Assembly: GCA_021030915.1 (NCBI GenBank)
Contig: JAGEMR010000105.1
Location: 38,728 to 102,727 of the forward strand
Origin: Astrothelium macrocarpum
Lineage: Eukaryota; Ascomycota; Dothideomycetes; Trypetheliales; Trypetheliaceae
DNA length: 64,000 bases
Direction: 5' to 3'
The notes beneath the pieces were generated by a model. That model saw only the letters and a program-made list of their open reading frames with translations. It searched no databases and was not told the origin of the DNA. The translations under genes were made by a program, and so were the position numbers. Positions 56,476 to 64,000 of the stretch are shown here, one piece after another; the stretch's first letter is position 1; every line of letters begins with the position of its first letter.

Positions 56476-57431
56476 TGTACTATTATAGGCTGTATCTGAG
56501 GTTGGATTGGTAGCTGCAGGAAGTTCTCGTAACGATGTTGAGAAGTTGGCAAGGAGTGAAGAAAGTTTGGTTGATTGAAAGGTAAAAGATGAAGAGAAGG
56601 GGAGAAAGGAATTGAAATCGAGCGAAATAGACATGAACTTGCCTGAATAGACTCTGGGAAGCCGCGTAGACCTACTTGCTCTTGCGTGCTGCTGCAGTGT
56701 TAGTGCAGTTTTCGTTTGAATCCAGGCTGCTGCTGTAGTGTGCCGACGTATATCACGAAGGAGGTCTGCACCAGGAGCAAGTGCGCACTGATTGCACTTC
56801 GTCACATTTTACCTTTAGAGTTTATCTCTGTTTGTACCATGATAATATAACAGCGGCTCGTTCGAAGAGGTAGCATCTGGACTATTTGACAGTGATTTTA
56901 GCATATGGATTAACACACAATCGTTATCCCGATGCCGCGAGGAAGACGGTTCGAAGGATTCTGGACATTAGCACGGAGGCTTCCCGTGAAACGATTTTTG
57001 GCGATCATGCTCCGAGGAGTCCTACATTTCTTCATGGAAGTTTGGAAGAATGTTAACATGTGCGTGAAGGACCCGGAATATGAATCTAAAGCATATCGTC
57101 TACCCAAATTCAAATTCAAATTCAAATGGAAATGGATGTGGAAACGGATATGGAAAAGGCGTCGCTGGCGGAGAGTGAGAATAACATTCTCTCTCTTTGG
57201 TTTAAAGCAAAGCTAATGAGTTGTAAATAGTAAGCTTAATGCATGATATAGCTTGGTGATCAAGAGCGAACCTCACCTAAGCGATGTGTAAAATGGCGAC
57301 ACCCCACCAAACGTCATTGTTACAGCCGCCTCGCTCTCCTCCCTTCGCTCATTTCCGTTGACTCTCGTTCAGAGCTTTTACTCAATTCCCCATAATCAAA
57401 TTTCCGATCGATTCGAACTTCTTCACTCATC
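56476..57431. other. Divergent intergenic region, 0.96 kb
   Basis: Promoter space for the secreted protein (minus) and the thioredoxin-fold gene (plus). It includes an AAATTC hexamer run at about 57107-57127 inside a short frame (56932-57216) coding for Lys/Trp/Arg-rich sequence, which is not called as a gene. Confidence 0.5.
57107..57160. repeat. Short AAATTC / AAATGG tandem repeat
   Basis: About three AAATTC units followed by degenerate AAATGG/GGAAA units. Simple-sequence repeat. Confidence 0.6.
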
Positions 57432-58245
57432 ATGGCACTCGCACCAAAATTTGCTGGCCTTAGGCTTGGTCCCGAAAGCTCGAAACAGACTGTGCATACT
57501 CTTGAGCTATGTACGCCCTGCTCGCCAACTTTCTCCCGGAACTTCAGAACGCGTTTCGCTGACAACCTGAACATTAGTCCTTGACTATGTCTGTCCATTC
57601 TCTGCCAAAATGTTCAAGACATTCTATACCAGTGTCCTTCCCAGCACGACCTACAAGCGCGTCTCCCCAAACCTCACTGTCATTTTCCGTCCACAAATCC
57701 AACCTTGGCACCCATCCTCTACGCTCGTTCACGAAGCCGCGATCGCAGTTCAGAAGATCGCACCGGCATCTTTCTGGGCGTTTAGCGAGAAGCTGTTTGA
57801 GCACCAAACGGAGTATTTCGATGTCAATGTCGTGAACGAGTCGAGGAACAAGACGTACGAGCGATTGGCCAAGCTAGCGGGAAGCGTACAGGGAGTCGAT
57901 CAGAGCAAGGTATTCGATTTATTGAAGATTAGCGACAAGCCTGGCGAGGATGGGTCGTTGAATAGTGGAAACGGGGTTACGGATGATTTGAAGCCTCTTG
58001 TAAAGGTGGGCACAACCACGGATTTGACGCTGAGTAGCCAAGGGACATGCTGACGATGAGTACAGGCAAATCGTTTGGTCGGTATCCACGTAACGCCAAC
58101 CGTTCTTTTTGATGTGAGCTCTTGACAGTATTTGGTTCTGTGAATTCCTGAGCTGACAAACTCCCAGGGCTTGGTCGAAAACAACATCTCAAGCAGCTTC
58201 TCAAAGGAGCAGTGGGAAGAATGGTTGGAGAAGAATGTCGCATGA
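57432..58245 (+). CDS. Thioredoxin-fold (DsbA-like) protein
   Basis: Four exons, 57432-57510, 57578-58005, 58066-58113 and 58168-58245, with introns of 54-67 nt, give about 210 aa. The start MALAPKFAGLRLG leads into HTLELFLDYVCPFSAKMFKTFY: a beta strand followed by a DxxCPFS site, as in the DsbA/thioredoxin_4 group. In this group one Cys remains and the second CxxC residue is Ser. A helical insert follows, and then IHVTPTVLFDGLVE, in which the cis-Pro loop (HVTPT) of the thioredoxin fold is clear. The C terminus SKEQWEEWLEKNV matches DsbA-like ends. Likely a redox or glutathione-linked oxidoreductase, but activity with a single Cys is uncertain. No signal peptide is seen. Confidence 0.8.
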
Positions 58246-58359
58246 CTTGCCTTCGACTCGCCTAGACTATGACCACAGTACATGTAGAATCAGTCTTCAT
58301 TTTAGTAGGCTTGAGAACAGGTCAAGTCGACCATTTGATCCCATCCAGCATTTCTCCTC

Positions 58360-59226
58360 TTAAGCACTTGATAAAACTTTTTTCTTCTTTTGCACCTCTG
58401 TCTTGACCTTCGAGGTAGCGTCCTTGACAATGTTCTCCATCTTGTCGCCCGCCTTTTTCAGATCGTCCGGTCGCGCTAGCCTATTAAGCTGCATCTGCCT
58501 TAATCTCTTCTGCTGTGCTTGTCGTGCATTCCTTATCGCATTATCCGCGGCATCTGCTGCTTTCTGTGCTGTTGCCACGGCTCGATCGCGTGATTCTTTG
58601 GTTGTAGGCGGAAGGTTGATGAGGAGGTTATTAGGGTTATCCGGGGCCGGTAGCGGAGTGAGACTAAGGTTGGAGGAGAGGATAGCTGAAATAATAGATT
58701 TGACATGCTGCAATTATGCAATCAGTACGTGAAATGGGTGTAACCTCCACAAGGCATCCATCCTTGAACATACGTCTTTGTCCTCCACAAAAATTGTCAA
58801 TGTCCGCCCCTTGGGTACCACCTGTGCCAAGCTGCTTAGTTTGTGCTTCTTCCCACTGCTACCTCTTCCCAACGGTACGGTCAAAGCCTCGAGAACTTCT
58901 GGATTGAATCGTCCGCCTGGTCGTAGCTTATCCAATTCCGCAGTCAATCGTGACATTGACTCTTCAACACCCTTATCGAGAAGAGAAAAATAATACGGAT
59001 CTTCTGTAGCAGGAGCTTGGCCTTTGACTCGAGCATCCTCGCGAGCGGCTTTGCCGCCTTTCTTGGCCAGGCTCGTGGACGGGACGAAGCTCCTTTTCTG
59101 CCATGGTGACTGCGCAGCGGGTCGCAGCACCCCGTACTTGGCCACAGCACAGGGTAAAGATGCTCGATTAATGCATTGATAGAGGCGAGGCAATGATGCC
59201 CTGGTCGTCAGCTGATATCCATTCAT
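58360..59226 (-). CDS. rrf1: Mitochondrial ribosome recycling factor
   Basis: RRF-family protein that splits post-termination mitochondrial ribosomes together with mtEF-G2. Two exons, 58774-59226 and 58360-58707, with a 66-nt phase-0 intron (GTATGT..TTGCAG), give about 266 aa. The N-terminal 60-70 residues are Arg/Ser/Ala-rich with few acids (MNGYQLTTRASLPRLYQ...), a mitochondrial presequence. The RRF body follows: MSRLTAELDKLRPGGRFNPEVLE, then domain II around LSSLAQVVPKGRTLTIFVEDKD, INLPPTTKESRD, and a long C-terminal helix. The upstream in-frame extension to 59322 has no ATG. It is convergent with the thioredoxin-fold gene, 114 bp apart. Confidence 0.9.
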
Positions 59227-60488
59227 CAAGTCTCGTGCAAAGGTGGCAGTCTGGTCTCGTAGGGCGGTGCCTCCGTCAAAGCGGTGATGGGATCTCGCGC
59301 AGAGAACCTTAAACTCGCTCACAAACTCGTCAAATTGGTTGGGATACTCAGCATGGGGTGCATCTTGACCATCGAATCAACTTCAGACATTGATTTCAGG
59401 ACTCTCGAAATCGCTGTCCATTTATTGCCAAATTTAGGTGCGTCCGTTAATACCATCTTAACATTTCCGTCGCAAAATACATGATGAGATCATTCTCACC
59501 ATCCCAATCTCTACATAGGAAGAGCCGTATGAGTGACGACCAGGTATCGACAAATGCCTTGCCTTCAGTGCTTATGAAAATGGTGTCTGATAAACCTACG
59601 ACGTTATTTGTTGAACATCAAGCTCCTCTATCCCATTACACTGACACTCATTTTACCAGGCATCACGTCGAAACACCACTACTTGCATGTATCGCAAGCG
59701 AATGCATACTTGAATCCACCGGGATTCACGTAAATGTAGTAGCTTATGGGGCCTACTGGACTTCTGTAGTAGCAAAACTCATTCAACATGGCTTTAATAC
59801 GAGTTATTGACCCACTCACGCCTCGAAAAGCTGGTCTCTTCCGTTGGTCCTTCAGACTCTGGAATTCAGATGCCTTTCTGTGGCTTGCTCCACGCACCCG
59901 AGGGCAATCACTACTTCTTAGGAGAGAAGCCTACACTAAATATTAGACGTGCTATCAACATTCCAGGTGAACAAATCATACCTGTCCCTTGACTGTACAC
60001 CTATCACATACCCTGAAGTTGCTCCACAAGCTTGACTAGTGACCACCAGCAAACCCTCGTCTCCTAGAATGGGACAGCAATCATAGGCGGAAACACATCC
60101 GTCCGTGAAACTGATCACCGAAATTCAATAGGTATACTTGAGCATGGCATGCACGAAAACTCGTGCAATTCCTAACGTTTGGAGATTCGCCCGATAATTG
60201 ATCGGCAAGGCTGCAGGTAAAGGTGGCTACCTTTTAACTCCACGGTTCTATGTAGCTTTCTACCTGGGAACCTTTTACTGTACCACGTCTGGTCTTCCAG
60301 TAGGCAGACTGGTAATCATGCCTTATGCAATAAAGCTACATGCTTTTCCTGTGGGTTGTTCTGGCCCCACTTATGAGGCTACTCAGTTAAATTCAACTAG
60401 CGAGCCTCGCCAACGCTCTATGTTCTCTTCATTCCACTATTCAGCACATTCCTAGTTCTCTTGCAGAACCTTTTCCTCTATTATCGAG
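59227..60488. other. Intergenic region, 1.26 kb
   Basis: This lies upstream of rrf1 (minus) and the NACHT gene (plus). Short frames (for example 59481-59810) have no motif support. No gene is called. Confidence 0.5.
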
Positions 60489-62873
60489 ATGGATGCCGCC
60501 GCGAGCATAGCTGGCTTGGTGTCTCTGGCCGATGTCGTCGTTCGACGGCTCTACAAGTACACCAGCGGAGTTCTAGACGCTCCAGAAGAAATCAACAAGC
60601 TCATTGCTGAAACCTCGACATTCTACGGTTTCCTGCAAAGTCTAAAACTCGTTGCGGAAGAACTGTCTAGTGAGCGGAGCTTCCAGACCATACGACTACC
60701 TTACATCCAAACCTGCCAGAAAGTCCTCGAAAACATCAAGGCGGAGCTGGATAGACACAAATTACCTACGGGCCGCTGGAAGTGGCCATTATCGTCAGAG
60801 AAAACCAAGAAACTACTCCAAGATGTTGAGCGTCAGAAGGCAACCTTGTCCCTTGCCTTGGCAGCAAACAGTACAATAGCCATCCTAGACAAGCTAGGAG
60901 GGGTTGATTATAGGATCGGAGAACTCGAACAAAAATTGGAGGTAAATATAAGAATAGCGTTGGACAAGGAACGGAGAGACATTCTCAATAGCTTCAGCAC
61001 GGCTGTACCGAGGACATATTACGAGACAAACTTGAGACTGAGACATTTGGGAACATGCACCTGGTTCATAGAGGGCGAAGAATTCAAGACATGGGCAACA
61101 AGACCAAACTCGGGGCTGTGGATTTTCGGGATCCCGGGTGCAGGCAAGACCATTCTGTCCACGTCTGTTATTGAGTACGCCATCGGAGAGAGCGCCGTGG
61201 AAACGTCCGAGAACGCTATTGCATACTATTTCTGTGACTACAAGTCTTCTGAAACCCAAGATCCCGTCAACATTATCGCCTCTTTGGTTCGCCAACTTGC
61301 GACGCAAGGGGAAGCCTGTTTTGGTGTGATTGAGAGCTACTACCGCAATCGGACGCATCGAAACAGCCAATGGACGCAACCAAGTCGCGAAGAGCTCGCA
61401 GATCGGTTCGTGGAGATGAGCCGTTGTTTCTCGAACTGTATGGTGATTGTGGACGGAGTCGACGAATGCGGAAAAAACCAGGGTGTTGTTACTGAACTGC
61501 TATCTGACCTACGTGGAAAATCCAACACGATTAAGGTGCTTGTTTTCAGCCGTGACGAGCAGGAGATCCGTGACTGCATATCGGACTTTGAGAGTGTATC
61601 TATCGCTGCAGCAAGTAGTGACATTCGACTCTACGTCGCTTCGGAGGTTGAGCAACGAATTAATACGAAAAAGCTAAGATTTCGCGACAGCACGTTGAGA
61701 GAAGTCATAATGGAGAAGCTTATCGAAGGAGCACAAGGGATGTTCCGCTGGGTGGCTTGTCAGATGGATTATCTTTGCGAACTGCCAACCGATTCAACGC
61801 GACGCAAAGCTCTGCAAACGTTACCGCCGACTCTATTCGGGATTTACGAGCGCATTCTAGATAAAGTGAATGAAAAAGATCCCTTCAGCCGAAAAATTAT
61901 CCAGAGAACTCTCCGTTGGATCATTGGCTGGTCTGGGTGCACTCTATCTGTCGAAGCGCTCTGTGAGGCCGTGTCCATTGAAGATGATGCTGTGCAAGTA
62001 GATTTCGATGCAATACCTGACAAAGAGGACATTCTGCGCCTTTGTAGTAGTCTGCTCCGAGAAAATCCTAACGACCACAAGCTTCAGCTTGCTCATTTTA
62101 CAGTTCAGGTAGGGGACTCGATTTCTCACAGAACTCTGGTGACAGTCATGTTTATCTCGTCAATGAGCTTTGTCTGTCTAGAACTAAGGCACTTTGATGC
62201 ATATTTACAAGACTCAGCCTCAAGTTATCTCGCGCAAATTCATGTTACCCAGCGTATACCAACAATTGTCACTTTAAAAAGGAAGACAATACCGTTGAAT
62301 GTCCGAATTAACTTTGTATCCGAGGTCACTATCACGCCATCCTTCTATTCTAGACCGCCTTCAAAATTTGTCACCTCACTGACTAGGTTTCTTTAGGAAT
62401 ACCTAGTACAAGTCGATCCTCTACAGAAACCCCAATATGCGCAATACTGTATTGATCTTGTCAAAGATCAAAGCCTGGTCAATCGAACTTGGATCCGGTA
62501 CCTTTGCTTCAAGGACTTTGACTGTTCATTGGTCAATAGCCAGGATGACTTGGACTGTAAATATTATAGGTATCCATTACGTAAATCCATAATAAAATCC
62601 CTCCGGAAGTGGGCGAACGAAGAGATCTTCGCAGATTCTTCACTCACTGAGTACTTGCAGGTCCTACTACATAAAACCCGACCGATGAATTTTCTATCGT
62701 GGGCGCAGGAATTGTTACTGGACATACAGCTGTATGTTAAATACGAGACTGGCAGGGATCGGAAAAATTATGCAACATTCGAATATAATCCAACAATTCA
62801 TAATTTTCGGATAAGAATGGATAAGAGACTTATTCAGAATTATTCAGAATTTTGTTTGATATCCGATAACTGA
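60489..62873 (+). CDS. NACHT STAND (NLR-like) protein, 3' end eroded
   Basis: Fungal NLR-like signalling ATPase, a class linked to non-self recognition and heterokaryon incompatibility. Exons 60489-62108 and 62397-62873 are joined across a 288-nt intron, giving LAHFTVQ/EYLVQVDP as in the family; the product is about 698 aa. The N terminus (MDAAASIAGLVSLADVV...) resembles the HeLo-like STAND N-terminal domain. NACHT follows: Walker A GIPGAGKT (about 212-219), Walker B MVIVDGVDEC (about 317-326), and the LPPTLFGIYERIL and TLRWIIGWSG helices. The usual C-terminal ankyrin, WD40 or TPR repeats are absent: from about 62760 the DNA becomes A+T-rich and the frame ends at 62873. If the intron is retained, translation stops at 62396 (635 aa). 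Probably a truncated or decaying allele. Confidence 0.78.
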
Positions 62874-64000
62874 AATTAATTTCTATATTAAAAAATTCTT
62901 CTATTTTATTTTTATAAAATATTTTAATTAAAATATCAATTAATTCTGAAATTTTCTTTATTATTATTTTTTCTGAAATTATCAATATACGAAAATATAT
63001 TAAAAGAATATCTTCTATTATCCATTAATATATCCGCGAATCGTACGATTATGAATTAAAAAGAAAAAAAAGAAAAAAAATCTTTTATTATAAAATTGAA
63101 AATTATTCATATAATTTATATATAATAACGAATTTCTGAAATTATCTGAAAAATTAATATAAAATTAATTATAATTTTTATATATTTCATATAAAATAAA
63201 TTTCCGTTATTCAATTTTTAATATTTTATTAAAAAATGATAAAAAATATATATGAAATAAATGAATTAAAAAAATCAATTTTAAAAAAAATATTTAAATA
63301 AAAGATTTTTTAATAAATTTTAATCAATTTTATGATTATATAAAATTTTTCTTTTCATCTGATTGAATGGTCAAAATTTCATATTCTTTATTTTATTTTA
63401 TATTTAATAATAAAAATTCCAATAAATATTAAAATTTTTATTTCATATATAAAAAATCAATTTATATATCAATAAAATTTTATATAAAAAGATTTTTAAT
63501 TCGTATTAATAAATATTTATTTTTTAATTAATATCTGAATTTTATTTAATAATCATTTTTTTCTGATAATTTACATATATTATATGAATAAAAATCTAAA
63601 ATTTCGAAAAATTCTTCTTATTTTTTATATAATAATCAGTCATTTAAAAAAAATTAATAAATTATTATTTATATAATTTTTCAAAATTATAAAATAATAT
63701 ATAAAATTAGAATTATGATTGAAAATAATTTTAATATAAATAATATTTTTTATCATATAATGAATAATAATTTTGAAATATAAAAAATTTTTTAAAATTT
63801 ATAAATATAAAAAATTCGTTATTCAGATTATATTATTAATTTTATTGTATAAAATTTTTTTTTTTAAAAAAATTTTTGATATCATTTTTTTGAATTTATA
63901 TAATTAAAAAAAAAAAAAAATAGAATTCAATTAAATAAAAAATAATAAAAAAATAAAATAAATTAATTTTATATATTGAAAATATTTGAAAAATTTTATA
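62874..64000. other. AT-rich RIP-like block, runs off the window
   Basis: Almost entirely A and T with long runs, stops in all frames and no gene. It has the same character as the inside of the transposon at 43.6-45.5 kb and is probably a RIP-mutated repeat. No terminal repeat was found at its left edge; the right edge lies outside the window. Confidence 0.7.

Noticed and set aside
56476..56805. N-terminal extension of the secreted protein at 55686-56475
   Set aside because: It would bury the signal peptide; the ATG at 56475 is preferred.
1..64000. CRISPR arrays, bacterial operons or phage features
   Set aside because: Spliceosomal introns and fungal protein families throughout; no regular spaced repeats seen.

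Overview
This window is nuclear DNA of a filamentous ascomycete (Pezizomycotina; class not resolved from sequence alone). The genes are interrupted by many short GT..AG introns of about 45-67 nt with CTAAY/CTRAC-like branch sites. They encode typical filamentous-fungal proteins (CreB-type deubiquitinase, an LSD1 homologue with an HMG box, a GH55 glucanase, Lcl3, a NACHT STAND protein). Two blocks are almost pure A+T with no surviving reading frames, the usual result of repeat-induced point mutation (RIP).

Layout. 0.4-15.5 kb is gene-dense housekeeping sequence: an unrecognised nuclear-looking protein, Alg12 (ER N-glycosylation), dynactin p50/dynamitin, an LSD1-type histone demethylase, a CreB/USP12-46-type ubiquitin protease whose catalytic cysteine is built from a 14-nt microexon, and the Lcl3 nuclease. 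16.5-24.7 kb is looser: a secreted GH55 exo-beta-1,3-glucanase, a degenerate tRNA-like hairpin, a previously hidden two-exon gene for a cysteine-rich secreted protein, and a fungal deaminase-fold protein (HAE...CxxC) with a hexapeptide minisatellite. 26.4-34.6 kb holds APC/C subunit Cdc26 divergent from a putative mitochondrial protein, an HSL-type alpha/beta hydrolase divergent from a D-2-hydroxyacid dehydrogenase, and a seven-exon 7TM receptor. 34.6-38.8 kb is a gene desert. 38.8-43.2 kb carries a small Gly/Ser/Asn-rich protein and a germinal-centre (STE20-like) kinase with a GC-AG intron. 43.53-45.69 kb is a RIP-degraded pogo/Fot1-type DNA transposon with 44-bp inverted repeats and TA target sites. 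46.3-59.2 kb is housekeeping again: Sin3 corepressor, an Mlh2/PMS1-type MutL protein, a small secreted protein, a thioredoxin-fold (DsbA-like) protein and mitochondrial ribosome recycling factor. 60.5-62.9 kb is a NACHT STAND (NLR-like) gene whose 3' end runs into a second AT-rich block (62.88-64.0 kb) that continues beyond the window.

Themes. Two chromatin genes (LSD1-type demethylase, Sin3) and several mitochondrial or secretory genes sit in conserved blocks. The lineage-variable genes (secreted cysteine-rich protein, deaminase, NLR-like protein) sit next to gene-poor or RIP-degraded DNA, the classic two-compartment layout of fungal genomes. Exon boundaries below were derived by eye from splice signals, reading phase and remembered family motifs; no searches were run.
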